Shown here: positions 42,062 through 51,317 of the stretch, one piece after another
Layout: every line of letters starts with the position of its first letter
Numbering within the stretch: position 1 is the first letter of the stretch
NCBI RefSeq assembly: GCF_036516575.1
Contig: NZ_DATBTY010000006.1
Location: 124,001-188,000 of the forward strand
Length of the DNA: 64,000 bases
Origin: Cerasibacillus sp036516575
GTDB lineage: Bacteria > Bacillota > Bacilli > Bacillales > Amphibacillaceae
Direction of reading: 5' to 3'
Notes under the pieces: generated by a model
What the model was told of the DNA's origin: nothing
The model's database searches: none
What the model saw: only the letters and a program-made list of their open reading frames with translations
Program-made: the position numbers and the translations under genes

Positions 42062-43006
42062 CTGTTTAAAATAGGGAGCGAGCGTTGACTTAAGAATGTG
42101 TGCGCTTTTTTTAAATTGTCCTTTTTCAATATTATTTAACTTCAACTCAATGATCTCGCGTATTCCTTTTCTATTAATTACGGCGGGTACACCTAGATAA
42201 ACATCTTTTTCATCATACTCACCCTCAAGAAGAGTTGAAACCGTAAGGATAGAATTTTCATTGCGGAAAATCGCTTTAGTAATGCGAACGAGCCCCATAG
42301 CAATCCCGTAGTATGTGGCACCTTTTCGATTAATGATGTGATAAGCAGAATCACGGACATTGATAAAAATCTGCTCTAAATCCTTCTGGCTAAACTTATT
42401 GTTCTTTTTAATGTATTTATCGAGTGGTATACCACCAATATCAGCAGTAGAAAATACAGGTAGCTCACTATCACCATGTTCACCAATAATATTAGCGTGT
42501 ACATTTTTAGGGGAAACTTTAAAATAGTCACCTAACATATACCGAAAACGAGCTGTATCTAAAATCGTTCCTGAACCGATCACTCTTGATTTTGGAAGGC
42601 CACTATATTTCCATGTTGCATAAGTTAAAATATCTACCGGATTTGTTGCTATAAGAAAAATACCATCAAAACCACTCATCATTACTTGGTCAACGATTGA
42701 CTTAAAAATGGCTAAATTCTTTTCAATTAAATCGAGTCGTGTTTCTCCTGGTTGTTGATTAGCACCAGCGCTGATAACGACAAGGTCGGCATGTTGACAG
42801 TCACGATAATCTCCATAATGAATGTTTGTATAATCTGGGGCAAATACTTTACCGTGATTTAAATCCATGACGTCTCCTTGTGCTTTATCCTCATCTTTAT
42901 CGATGAGAATAATTTCATCGGCAATCCCTTGATTTAATAATGCAAATGCATAACTTGAACCAACAAAACCAGTTCCAATAACGGCTACACGGTTTCCCTT
43001 TACCAT
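42059..43006 (-). CDS. ldh: L-lactate dehydrogenase
   Basis: This NAD-dependent enzyme reduces pyruvate to L-lactate to regenerate NAD+ when oxygen is limiting. From ATG 43006 it has 315 residues. The NAD fold opens VAVIGTGFVGSSYAF; the active-site loop has QPGETRLDL (R90); the catalytic His is H177 in IGEHGDSELP. The GTG at 43015 is in frame but overlaps the SD AAAGGAT. Fnr, also in this window, is a candidate regulator, but no Fnr box was found upstream. Confidence 0.95.
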   Translation of the reverse strand: MVKGNRVAVIGTGFVGSSYAFALLNQGIADEIILIDKDEDKAQGDVMDLNHGKVFAPDYTNIHYGDYRDCQHADLVVISAGANQQPGETRLDLIEKNLAIFKSIVDQVMMSGFDGIFLIATNPVDILTYATWKYSGLPKSRVIGSGTILDTARFRYMLGDYFKVSPKNVHANIIGEHGDSELPVFSTADIGGIPLDKYIKKNNKFSQKDLEQIFINVRDSAYHIINRKGATYYGIAMGLVRITKAIFRNENSILTVSTLLEGEYDEKDVYLGVPAVINRKGIREIIELKLNNIEKGQFKKSAHILKSTLAPYFKQ

Positions 43007-43143
43007 TTTTATCACATCCTTTTTATCGTTATATTTATTATAACTGAGTATAAACTTGATTTAATTACCAAATTAGAAAAAATAACGAAACTTTATGGTA
43101 AAATGTAAAGAGAACATTGCACTGGAAAGAAAGGATGAAAAAC

Positions 43144-44511
43144 ATGTCACAACAAGTATTAAATTACTTACAAGGAAATCGCAAACAACTATTAGATAGC
43201 TTAAAGGAATTTCTATCCATACCGAGTGTAAGTACGGACAGTGAATATAAAGATTCAGTCCGAAAAGCAGCAGATTATCTGATTACATATTTAAAAGATA
43301 TTGGATTTAACCTAGTTGAATTACAAGAAACAGCGGGGCATCCAATTGTCTACGCTCATTATGATCAAGCAGGAAAGGACAAACCGACTGTTCTCATTTA
43401 CGGTCATTATGATGTTCAACCAGCTGACCCTTTAGAGGAGTGGAAAAGTGATCCATTTAAACCAGAAATAAGAGAAGGACGTCTATACGCTCGTGGTGCA
43501 AGTGATGATAAAGGTCAAGTCTTTATGCATTTAGCGGTTTTAGAAGCGTTTATGAAAACAGAAGGTAAGCTACCATTAAATATTAAAGTATGTCTTGAAG
43601 GAGAAGAAGAAATCGGTAGTGAAAATTTATACCATATGCTTGAGGAAAAGAAAGAGTTATATGCGGCTGACTTCGTTGTCATTTCAGACTCAGGTATGGT
43701 TGATGAAAACCAGCCAACAATATTATATGGCTTAAAGGGCTCGACTGGTCTTGAGTTAACTGTTACAGGTCCTGAACGTGATCTTCACTCAGGTATATAT
43801 GGTGGGGCAGTACGTAATCCTATCATGGCTTTATCACATATTCTTTCTTCAATCAAAAATGAAGATGAAGAGATTTTGGTGGATGGATTCTATGATGGAG
43901 CTGAACAACTATCAACCGAAGAACGTGAATTGATTCAGAGTGTTCCTGGTGAAGATTATGTTCAAACAACCGGTGTAATCGAAACTGTATCAGAAAAAGG
44001 CTATACAGCAAAAGAACATACAATGGCACGTCCAACGTTTGAAATTAATGGGGTTTACGGTGGCTATCAAGGGGAAGGTACAAAGACGATTATCCCAACG
44101 TCTGCAACAGCTAAAATTACATGCCGGTTAGTTCCTGGCCAAGATCCGGTTCATGTTCAGCAATGTATTAAGAAGCATATTGAAAAAGTCAAACCATCTG
44201 GCGTAACAGTGGATCTAAAGATAGAAAAGTTTTCGGCTAAAGCTTATAAAGTGGAACCGAATCATCCACTGATTAAAAAAGCAGCAGATAGCTATACAAA
44301 AGCCTTTGGAAAAGAAACGGTTTATGCTCGTATGGGTGGTTCGATTCCGGTTGTCGAATGGCTTGATACCATTTATAATGTTCCTGTTGTGTTACTAGGG
44401 TTTGGTACGCCAGAAGATCGTCTACATTCACCAAATGAAAGTTTCCCATTATCAAGTTTCGATAAAGGGATGGAAACACTCGTCTATTATTGGAATTCAT
44501 TTCAAAAATAG
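43144..44511 (+). CDS. M20 family metallopeptidase (dipeptidase)
   Basis: The 455-residue M20/M28-fold zinc peptidase is of the CNDP-like dipeptidase type. The metal ligands lie in IYGHYDVQPAD (His, then Asp), RGASDDKGQ (bridging Asp), EGEEEIGSEN (catalytic Glu pair), DSGM, and the C-terminal HSPNES; the lid domain sits around 190-390. The chosen ATG has AAAGAAAGG 9 nt upstream; TTG 43117 and ATG 43135 are alternatives. The stop lies just before the SD of the next gene, so the two genes are probably one operon. Confidence 0.9.
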   Translation: MSQQVLNYLQGNRKQLLDSLKEFLSIPSVSTDSEYKDSVRKAADYLITYLKDIGFNLVELQETAGHPIVYAHYDQAGKDKPTVLIYGHYDVQPADPLEEWKSDPFKPEIREGRLYARGASDDKGQVFMHLAVLEAFMKTEGKLPLNIKVCLEGEEEIGSENLYHMLEEKKELYAADFVVISDSGMVDENQPTILYGLKGSTGLELTVTGPERDLHSGIYGGAVRNPIMALSHILSSIKNEDEEILVDGFYDGAEQLSTEERELIQSVPGEDYVQTTGVIETVSEKGYTAKEHTMARPTFEINGVYGGYQGEGTKTIIPTSATAKITCRLVPGQDPVHVQQCIKKHIEKVKPSGVTVDLKIEKFSAKAYKVEPNHPLIKKAADSYTKAFGKETVYARMGGSIPVVEWLDTIYNVPVVLLGFGTPEDRLHSPNESFPLSSFDKGMETLVYYWNSFQK

Positions 44512-44522
44512 GGGGAGTTATA

Positions 44523-45275
44523 GTGAATAAATTAGCTGTCGTTACTGGGGCATCGAGAGGCTTAGGGAAGAATATTGCTATTTTATTTTTGAAAAAGAAC
44601 ATACCTGTTATCGGCCTTTCACGTCATGAAAATGAAGATTTAGTCCAAATAGCAAATGAATATGATACGACTTACCAACATATAACATGTGATTTAAATG
44701 ATCAGAAAGAAACGCTGGAAGTCATGAAGGACATTGAAGCGAAGTTTAAACAGGGTCAAATCGCTTATTTAGTTAATAATGCAGCTATGATTGAACCGAT
44801 TCACCAAGCAGCAAAAATAGACCCATTTCAATTAGCGAAACATATTCAGGTTAATGTAACAGCACCGATGACGATAACAAATTATCTTTTGCATGCTTTA
44901 AATCAAAAGAGTGGTACTTTGATCAATACAATCATTACATCAGGTGCGGCCGAACGTGCAGTTCATGGATGGAGTGCTTATTGTAGTACGAAAGCCGCAA
45001 TGAATCGTTATATTGAAACAGTCGCTTTAGAACAGAAAAATTTAAAAACAAACCATATGATAATTGGGTTAAGTCCTGGTATTATGGATACAGAGATGCA
45101 AACTGAAATTCGCAAAAGCACGCGCGAAGCGTTTGCTGAAATAGATACATTTATTCAATATAAGGATGATAAGTTGTTACGTCAACCAGAGGAGATTGCA
45201 CAAATCCTCATGCATATATTATTTGAAGAACAACTTACTAATGGAAAAATATACCATGCTCGAAATTATTTCTAA
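44523..45275 (+). CDS. yueD: Short-chain dehydrogenase, benzil-reductase-like (YueD type)
   Basis: The 250-residue SDR has the NAD(P) motif TGASRGLGKNIA, NNAA, the catalytic Ser in ITSGAAERA, and YCSTKAAMNRY (YXXXK). The C-terminal SPGIMDTEMQTEIRKSTREA is characteristic of YueD, (S)-benzoin-forming benzil reductase. The physiological substrate of YueD is unknown. The GTG start follows GGGGGAG, which overlaps the end of the dipeptidase gene. Confidence 0.85.
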   Translation: MNKLAVVTGASRGLGKNIAILFLKKNIPVIGLSRHENEDLVQIANEYDTTYQHITCDLNDQKETLEVMKDIEAKFKQGQIAYLVNNAAMIEPIHQAAKIDPFQLAKHIQVNVTAPMTITNYLLHALNQKSGTLINTIITSGAAERAVHGWSAYCSTKAAMNRYIETVALEQKNLKTNHMIIGLSPGIMDTEMQTEIRKSTREAFAEIDTFIQYKDDKLLRQPEEIAQILMHILFEEQLTNGKIYHARNYF

Positions 45276-45278
45276 CCA

Positions 45279-45313
45279 AAAAAAATCTGCTTGCAAAATG
45301 GCAGATTTTTTTC
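45279..45313 (+). terminator. Terminator after the SDR gene
   Basis: AAAAATCTGC and GCAGATTTTTT pair with a 10-nt loop and a T-run. Confidence 0.9.
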
Positions 45314-45421
45314 TCGGATTGAACGAGACTGCAGGAAATATTTGTTTGTGGTAAACTTTAAATAGTTTTTTAATATGCTGTTTAATAGGTTATTTGATTA
45401 TGTAGGGAAAGGGAGTTATAA

Positions 45422-46192
45422 ATGATTACACGGAAAAGTAAACGTGAAATTGCACAAATGCAAAAAGCAGCTGATTTACTTGTTCTCACACATAAAGAAA
45501 TTGCAAAAATGATTAAGCCAGGCATAACAACAATGGAAATTGAACAATTTGTTGCTGATTTTTTAAAAAAGCATGGTGCTACTGCAGAACAAAAAGGTTA
45601 TCAAGGATATAAGTATGCCACATGCGCTTCGATTAATGATGAAATCTGTCATGGTTTTCCGCGTCACGAACCTCTAAAAGATGGTGATATTGTCACGATT
45701 GATATGGTTGTGAATTTAAACGGCGGTCTTGCTGATTCGGCTTGGACTTATGCAGTTGGTGACGTTGATGAAAAAGGTAAACGTTTAATGGAAGTGACAA
45801 AAACATCGTTATACAAAGGAATAGAACAAGCAAGACATGGAAATCGTCTTGGAGATATTGGGCACGCCATTCAAACATATGCGGAAAAAGAGGGTTTCTC
45901 TGTCGTGCGTGATTTTACAGGACATGGAATTGGACCAACGATACATGAAAATCCATACGTCCCTCACTATGGAGAAAAGGGTAAAGGTTTACGTTTAAAA
46001 GAAGGTATGACCATCACCATTGAACCGATGTTAAACGAAGGTGATTGGAAAAGCAAAATGGATGCGAACGGTTGGACAGCGCGTACAATTGATAAGGGCC
46101 GTTCTGCACAATATGAGCATACCATTGTTATTACAAAAGGCGATCCGATTATTTTAACTGAACAAGACCGTGATATTCCACCACTTGATTAA
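45422..46192 (+). CDS. map: Type I methionine aminopeptidase
   Basis: It removes the initiator methionine from new proteins. The 256-residue protein is slightly longer than housekeeping Map and matches the second Bacillus enzyme (MapB/YflG type). The dinuclear metal ligands are seen in VTIDMVVNLNGGLADSAWT (two Asp), FTGHGIGPTIHENP (His), TIEPML (Glu) and the final Glu in QYEHTIVIT. No SH3-like N-terminal extension is present. It stands alone with a strong terminator. Confidence 0.93.
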   Translation: MITRKSKREIAQMQKAADLLVLTHKEIAKMIKPGITTMEIEQFVADFLKKHGATAEQKGYQGYKYATCASINDEICHGFPRHEPLKDGDIVTIDMVVNLNGGLADSAWTYAVGDVDEKGKRLMEVTKTSLYKGIEQARHGNRLGDIGHAIQTYAEKEGFSVVRDFTGHGIGPTIHENPYVPHYGEKGKGLRLKEGMTITIEPMLNEGDWKSKMDANGWTARTIDKGRSAQYEHTIVITKGDPIILTEQDRDIPPLD

Positions 46193-46195
46193 AGG

Positions 46196-46231
46196 AAAAA
46201 TCCTAGGGTTAAACGACCCTAGGATTTTTTT
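46196..46231. terminator. Convergent terminator between map and the NhaC-family gene
   Basis: AAATCCTAGGG and CCCTAGGATTT form an 11-bp stem with A and T tracts on each side. Confidence 0.92.
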
Positions 46232-47613
46232 CATCCATTATGTTGTAATTGAGCGCTATTTGATTTACCGCCGAAGATAACAGTAATCAATGGACTTAAT
46301 AAACAGAAGAAGGCAAATGGTAAGTAAGTGAGAACAGGAACACCGAGTACATCAGCAATAAATACACCACATACACTCCAAGGAACGAGAGGGTTAATGA
46401 CTGTTCCTGCATCTTCTAAAGTCCGTGATAAAGCTTTATTTGATAAACCAACTTTATTGTATAAATTTTTGTATGTTTCACCTGTTAATAAAATGGATAA
46501 ATATTGCTCACCTATTAAAACGTTTATTCCAATTGCAGTTAAAGCTGTTGATACAATAATGGAACGAATACGTTGTAATTTCCGTTGCAACGTTTCAAGA
46601 ATAGATGGAATAATACCTGTTACAAATAGAAGTCCACCAAAGCCAAGTGCTAAAATGACAAGGGACATCGTGAAAAACATGCTTTCAATACCGCCTTTAG
46701 AAAGCAATGTATTAACAGGCTCAAAGTCAGTTGTTGCCGTATAGCCTTTAAACCAAATATCCCATACTTCATTAAAAGATATGGTCTTCGTTATAATAGC
46801 AAGTATAGTAGCTAATAAGCTGCTAATTGTAATTGACATAAAAGCGGACATTTTAAATAAAACAGATATTACAAGTACTAATAATGGTAGCCATGATGTC
46901 CAGTGAATTAATCCAGTTGATTGTAAAGCATTCATATATTCTGTTGTTGTATCAATTTTCGCTCCCGTTTTAGGGGATAAAAAGATAAATAAGATAAATG
47001 AAATAATAAACGCTGGTATCGTTGTTAAGCTCATATGCTTAATATGATCAAATAAATCAACTTTAACAATCGTAGAAGCTAAGTTAGTTGTATCAGATAA
47101 AGGTGACATCTTATCACCGAAAAAAGCTCCAGATACGATTGCGCCAGCTGTTATAGCTAGAGAAGCATCTAGCGCTTGGCCGATACCGATGAATGCCACA
47201 CCAATCGTTGCAGTCGTTGTCAATGAGCTTCCGAGTGAAACACCAATAATGGCAGTCACTGTAAAGACGATGGCATAGAACCATTTCCCATCAACTATTG
47301 AAAATCCCAAATCGATCAATGCTGGAATTGTTCCACTCATAATCCAACTACTCATTAATACACCGATTAATAAAAACAAAAACAATGCCCCTAAACTATT
47401 TCTTGCACCTTCAAGCATACCAGCATGTAAATCATCAAAAGCAATTTTATGAATTAATCCATAAATGATCAGAAAGAATATACCTAATAAAATCGGAATA
47501 TGTGGGACAGTCCCAATCTCGATAATATAATAACTAATCATCCCTACTAGAATCATGAAAATAATAACGGCTTCGAACACATGCGGTTTGTACTTCGCTT
47601 GGATTGGAAACAT
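46231..47613 (-). CDS. NhaC-family transporter, probable tyrosine transporter
   Basis: The 460-residue membrane protein has about eleven to twelve helices and NhaC-family motifs (GVSLGSSLTTTATIGVAFIG, SGAFFGDKMSPLSDTTNLAS, NPLVPWSVCGVFIA). By homology it would be called a Na+/H+ or malate/lactate antiporter. However, a T-box leader with a UAC (Tyr) specifier precedes it, and T-boxes respond to uncharged tRNA. NhaC-family genes behind Tyr T-boxes in other Firmicutes were proposed to be tyrosine transporters. I therefore favour amino-acid uptake; direct evidence is lacking. Confidence 0.85.
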   Translation of the reverse strand: MFPIQAKYKPHVFEAVIIFMILVGMISYYIIEIGTVPHIPILLGIFFLIIYGLIHKIAFDDLHAGMLEGARNSLGALFLFLLIGVLMSSWIMSGTIPALIDLGFSIVDGKWFYAIVFTVTAIIGVSLGSSLTTTATIGVAFIGIGQALDASLAITAGAIVSGAFFGDKMSPLSDTTNLASTIVKVDLFDHIKHMSLTTIPAFIISFILFIFLSPKTGAKIDTTTEYMNALQSTGLIHWTSWLPLLVLVISVLFKMSAFMSITISSLLATILAIITKTISFNEVWDIWFKGYTATTDFEPVNTLLSKGGIESMFFTMSLVILALGFGGLLFVTGIIPSILETLQRKLQRIRSIIVSTALTAIGINVLIGEQYLSILLTGETYKNLYNKVGLSNKALSRTLEDAGTVINPLVPWSVCGVFIADVLGVPVLTYLPFAFFCLLSPLITVIFGGKSNSAQLQHNG

Positions 47614-47643
47614 TCATACTCCTCCTTTTAATTTTAATGAAAT

Positions 47644-47908
47644 AAAAAAAGCTTCATCCCTAATGAAAGGGACGAAGCATACTCCGCGGTACCACCCTGT
47701 TTGCCAATGACGTCAATTGGCCACTTACTTCCTAGGATATATCCTTATTAACGAAATGTGTAATTCATTAAATTCCCTGCCAAGACTTGCACCAACCGTC
47801 TTGTCTCTTTTCGCTGCTCAGAAATCAACTACTCGGTCATTTCAGGATAACGAATATTCGATTTTAAATATTAGTGAATAATATACACTGTTATTCTCCT
47901 GATTGTCA
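47644..47908 (-). promoter_or_regulatory. T-box riboswitch with tyrosine (UAC) specifier
   Basis: Read on the minus strand: promoter TTGACA (47908-47903), 18-bp spacer, TATATT. Stem I contains the AGTA loop motif and the helix GAAATG/CATTTC closing a specifier loop whose 3' side is GAATTACA; the codon is TAC followed by A. The invariant T-box AGGGTGGTACCGCG is at 47685-47698. The terminator GCTTCGTCCC/GGGATGAAGC (47651-47678) has seven T residues. Uncharged tRNA-Tyr should favour the antiterminator and transcription. Confidence 0.9.
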
Positions 47909-48181
47909 ACTGCTTTTAAAATGATATAAAATTCAGAGAACAGACTTAGAAATTATATTTATGTCTGAAGCATGATACAACGGCATAAAACAGAGAAAAA
48001 TGGACTTAAAAGATTATATTATTTATTTTTTAGGGTAAATCTATTGAAATTATTCTAAACATTTAGGATAATATATAAAGAAGACTTGTCAGATGGAGTT
48101 TTTACTGTACTTGAACCCAAGTCGCACTTATTTCAAAGTTTAGTGTCGCGAAGATAAAAGGAACGAGGGAGGGCATATGTC
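47909..48181. other. AT-rich gap before the IDEAL-domain gene
   Basis: No ORF with an SD, terminator or known element is seen. The two repeated stretches CAGACTTAGAAATTATATTT and GGACTTAAAAGATTATATTA are similar, about 60 bp apart, and could be promoter copies. Confidence 0.3.
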
Positions 48182-48415
48182 ATGAATAAAGAAAAAACAA
48201 TATATCGTTTCAAACGTTATCAAGGAAATCGTGTTCAAGCGAAACGAGAAATTTCATTTGAAATGATGCTGTCTGCTCGGTTACTATTGGATGAAATATG
48301 TTTCCAACGAAATAAAGAACAGTTAATGACCGCCATTGATACGGCTATTGAATCAGGTGATCAAGAGATGTTTCAAACGTTAAGTGAGTTTTATAAACAA
48401 TACGTTTGGGAATAA
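48182..48415 (+). CDS. IDEAL-domain protein
   Basis: The 77-residue protein has the IDEAL domain in its second half (ARLLLDEICFQRNKEQLMTA, then IDTAIESGDQEMFQTLSEFY), named for the IDEAL-like sequence found at the C-terminus of YpiB-type proteins and in stand-alone Bacillus proteins. It forms a short helical hairpin, and partner binding is suspected. The N-terminus is basic, YRFKRYQGNR. The SD is GAGGGAGGGC. Function is unknown. Confidence 0.8.
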   Translation: MNKEKTIYRFKRYQGNRVQAKREISFEMMLSARLLLDEICFQRNKEQLMTAIDTAIESGDQEMFQTLSEFYKQYVWE

Positions 48416-48417
48416 GG

Positions 48418-48772
48418 AAGATGGGACAAAAATAATATGCTAAACTCAAAGCCAAACATTGTACTATTCCAGCGGTGGAAATATACGTAGGTTTCTGGTC
48501 GACTTATAATACCGACGTCGTGTGGTCTAGGCCGACACAAGATGACAGTCTGACGCAGGAAAATAGGCATCGGTGAGACCCCGGAGTGCGTTAGCGCGAG
48601 GTCGATGACAATCATCACGTCCTGTGACGACATCGACACTAGCACGTCCTGTGCGTCGGAGGCTCACCAGCCACCCGCCAAAAAAGCGAAGTATATTTCC
48701 AAAGCAGTGTATATGCACTTCGTTCGGGTTATTCTTTGATAAAAACGCCTTTTGTCCCAATCTCTTTCTCAA
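48418..48772. mobile_element. MITE-like noncoding element with TGGGACAAAA inverted ends
   Basis: About 350 bp with ends GATGGGACAAAA (left) and TTTTGTCCCAATCTC (right), imperfect inverted repeats of 12-14 bp. The inside is clearly richer in GC than the flanks and packed with short inverted repeats (for example GAGTGCGTTAGCGC, GACAATCATCACGTCCTGTG and the related CACGTCCTGTGCGTC). No transposase or convincing ORF lies inside. Similar GAAGTATATTTCCAAAGCAG segments are found in intergenic repeats of several Bacillaceae. Confidence 0.6.
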
Positions 48773-48855
48773 CGTTTTGGATATATTTAACAAAAAGTTA
48801 ATAATAATAAGGCGAATACTTTGATATGCTACAAGAAAGGAGGGAAAAGGGCAAA

Positions 48856-50133
48856 ATGAAATCAAAGAAGAAGCAAAGATTAGGTTGGGTGTTGTATGAT
48901 TTTGGGAACTCAGCATTTGCTACCACTATTATGGCTGCAGTCCTACCGACATTTTATTATGACGTTGCTGCTAAAGGATTAGAAAATCATCTTGCTACGA
49001 GTTATTGGGGATATTCACAATCGATAGCAGCTTTAATTGTTGCGATATTAGGTCCCATTTTAGGTGCCATAAGTGACTTCTCTGCTGCAAAGAAGAAGTT
49101 CTTAAGATTCTTTTGTTATATGGGTGTCATTGCCAGTATTTTGTTAGCTTTTGTCGGTGAAGGCGATTACATATTTGCCTCGATATTATTAATTATTGGT
49201 ACGGTTGGATTTTCAGGTGGGAATGTTTTCTATGATGCATTTTTACCAGAAATAGCTGAGGAGGAAGAGATGGACCGTGTGTCTGCCGCGGGATATGCTT
49301 GGGGATACATTGGTGGTGGTGTACTGTTAGCAATAAATTTATTAATGATTTTAAAACATGATTGGTTCGGCTTACCGAATGCTACAGTAGCAAGTCAAGT
49401 TTCGTTTGCAACTGTGGGGATTTGGTGGTTTATTTTCTCTATTCCATTATTTAAAAATATCCGTGAAGAAAAAAAGCCCGCTGTTAAACGTGATCAATCA
49501 TATATCGTTATTGGATTTTCCCGTTTAGGTCAGACGATAAAGGAAATTACCAAATATAAGCAATTATTACTATTTTTATTTGCATTTTGGCTATATAACG
49601 ATGGTATTTCAACAATCATTAAAATGGCAACAATTTATGGAAGGGATATTAATATTGGCCAGAATGATTTAATCGCAGCCTTATTAATTACTCAATTCAT
49701 TGGAATTCCTTGTACTTTCTTTTTTGGTTGGTTAGCAAAGAAAATATCTGTTAAATCGGCATTAATGCTATCACTTTACATTTATATGGGTATCGTTATA
49801 TTCGGATATTTTATGTCATCTGCACTCCATTTTTATTTACTCGCTATGTGTGTCGGGTTTGTTCAAGGTGGAGCACAATCATTGAGCCGTTCTCTATATG
49901 GTCGACTTGTTCCGGCTCATAAGCGAGCAGAGTTCTTCGGGTTTTACGGTGTATCAGCGAAATTCTCTGCTGTATTTGGACCGTTTTTATTCGCAATAGT
50001 CGGTCAACTAACAGGTTCTAGTCGCCTCGGAATTATCTCATTAATTTTCTTCTTCTTGGCTGGTATTATTTTATTGAAATTTGTTAATATCGAAAAAGGA
50101 ATTGAAGAAGTCAAAGGGAAAAAAGCAAGCTAA
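48856..50133 (+). CDS. MFS transporter of the UMF1 type (YxiO/Atg22-like)
   Basis: From ATG 48856 the protein has 426 residues with twelve helices. The N-terminal WVLYDFGNSAFATTIMAAVLP, LGAISDFSAAKKKFL and FYDAFLPEIAEEEEMDRVSA, and later GGAQSLSRSLYGRLVPAHKR, are marks of the UMF1 family, related to yeast vacuolar Atg22 and B. subtilis YxiO. Substrates may be amino acids, but this is unproven. The frame is open from 48826, where the SD AAAGGAGG lies inside it; the later ATG has AAAAGGG close by. Confidence 0.88.
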   Translation: MKSKKKQRLGWVLYDFGNSAFATTIMAAVLPTFYYDVAAKGLENHLATSYWGYSQSIAALIVAILGPILGAISDFSAAKKKFLRFFCYMGVIASILLAFVGEGDYIFASILLIIGTVGFSGGNVFYDAFLPEIAEEEEMDRVSAAGYAWGYIGGGVLLAINLLMILKHDWFGLPNATVASQVSFATVGIWWFIFSIPLFKNIREEKKPAVKRDQSYIVIGFSRLGQTIKEITKYKQLLLFLFAFWLYNDGISTIIKMATIYGRDINIGQNDLIAALLITQFIGIPCTFFFGWLAKKISVKSALMLSLYIYMGIVIFGYFMSSALHFYLLAMCVGFVQGGAQSLSRSLYGRLVPAHKRAEFFGFYGVSAKFSAVFGPFLFAIVGQLTGSSRLGIISLIFFFLAGIILLKFVNIEKGIEEVKGKKAS

Positions 50134-50162
50134 AAAATCAGGCATGTTGCCTGATTTTTTTA
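50132..50162. terminator. Convergent terminator between the MFS and phospholipase-like genes
   Basis: AAAAAATCAGGC and GCCTGATTTTTT form a strong stem with a 5-nt loop. Confidence 0.9.
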
Positions 50163-50163
50163 T

Positions 50164-51084
50164 CTAAATAAGTGGGTCACTGTATTTATTTTCTATTCCT
50201 AATGCCACTGGTTTGCCTGTATCATAAGAGATATCATCGATTAATGCAATTAGTTGATCATCGGGATGTTTTTGATTAGGCGATGTCCAGTAACTCAAAA
50301 CCATCGGCATAATTTCGCATGCATCTATTTTACTTTGATTATATAAATCGATGAAGCTCTTTGTCGATGATTCCTTTGTCGCTGGATGATGCCATACGGT
50401 ATGATTAAGATTCAAAAAATCTTTATCATCTGTAACTGGTCGAAGGGAATAGGCAGATATAAATGATTTTAATAAAACATTTTTCCAACCGTACGGATCA
50501 TAGAGAATGCGTTGTGCACGTTTTAAATCACGATAAGACTTTTGAATATAGTTATCTGACGAGAGTGCTCTGTCTGGATAATGTTTGTGGATTGTTTCAT
50601 GTAATAGTGAAACAATTGCTTTAGGCATGGAAAAACCGACATTAATTTCATTATTAACGGGTGATTTCCATGTTTTCAAATGGTGATATTTATCCATCAT
50701 TAATGTATCGATAATAATTTCCAACCGTTGATGATTACTCCCCTTATATCCCGCTCGATAGTGAATGTATGGATGCGTATGCCGGTCAAGGATATGATGT
50801 GTTATGAAACCAAATACAAATGCTTGAACATTGTCATCCATCTCTTTAGCAGTTGTAATTAAATCAATTAAAAATGGACCACACCGTTTTGTATGGATTA
50901 AGGTCCCGATTTCTTGAACAGGCCCATCTTTAAACCATGGCCAAAAATTATAATAAAAGAAAGGGTCAGGACCTTGGGCACCTAACTTCATCACTCTTTC
51001 GCTTGTAAAATACACCTGTCGTGTATTGTTAATGGTGTCAACAACATCTTCACAAAAGAGAATGTGGGTCCAAATATTAGGCAA
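50164..51084 (-). CDS. Zinc-dependent phospholipase C family protein
   Basis: From TTG 51084, with SD AAAGGAGGG, the protein has 306 residues starting LPNIWTHILFCEDVVD. It has the Zn_dep_PLPC fold signals: NIWTHI at the N-terminus, LGAQGPDPFFYYN and FGFITHHILDRHTHPYIHYR, with His and Asp clusters able to bind zinc. No signal peptide is present, unlike secreted phospholipase C, so it is probably a cytoplasmic relative. Its substrate is unknown. Confidence 0.8.
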   Translation of the reverse strand: MPNIWTHILFCEDVVDTINNTRQVYFTSERVMKLGAQGPDPFFYYNFWPWFKDGPVQEIGTLIHTKRCGPFLIDLITTAKEMDDNVQAFVFGFITHHILDRHTHPYIHYRAGYKGSNHQRLEIIIDTLMMDKYHHLKTWKSPVNNEINVGFSMPKAIVSLLHETIHKHYPDRALSSDNYIQKSYRDLKRAQRILYDPYGWKNVLLKSFISAYSLRPVTDDKDFLNLNHTVWHHPATKESSTKSFIDLYNQSKIDACEIMPMVLSYWTSPNQKHPDDQLIALIDDISYDTGKPVALGIENKYSDPLI

Positions 51085-51317
51085 TGTATATCCCTCCTTT
51101 TTCATATATGTCAATATTTATATTGGGTAACAACATTTTTTACACGCTATAAAGAAAGGTCTCCCTCATCACATATTATAAATGATAATCCTTCTTTTCG
51201 TATGCTTTCTTAAGAAAATTACTTGTTTTGTAACAATCTAACGCTATCAAATGACATTAAGAAGAAATTTGGTACAATATATGGTGTATGGTTAGTTTAT
51301 CAAAGGAGGAACTAGAG

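Noticed and set aside
48391..48916. Two antisense ORFs of 84 and 129 residues in the MITE-like element
   Set aside because: They consist mainly of the GC-rich repeat and read as noncoding; no domain or SD.
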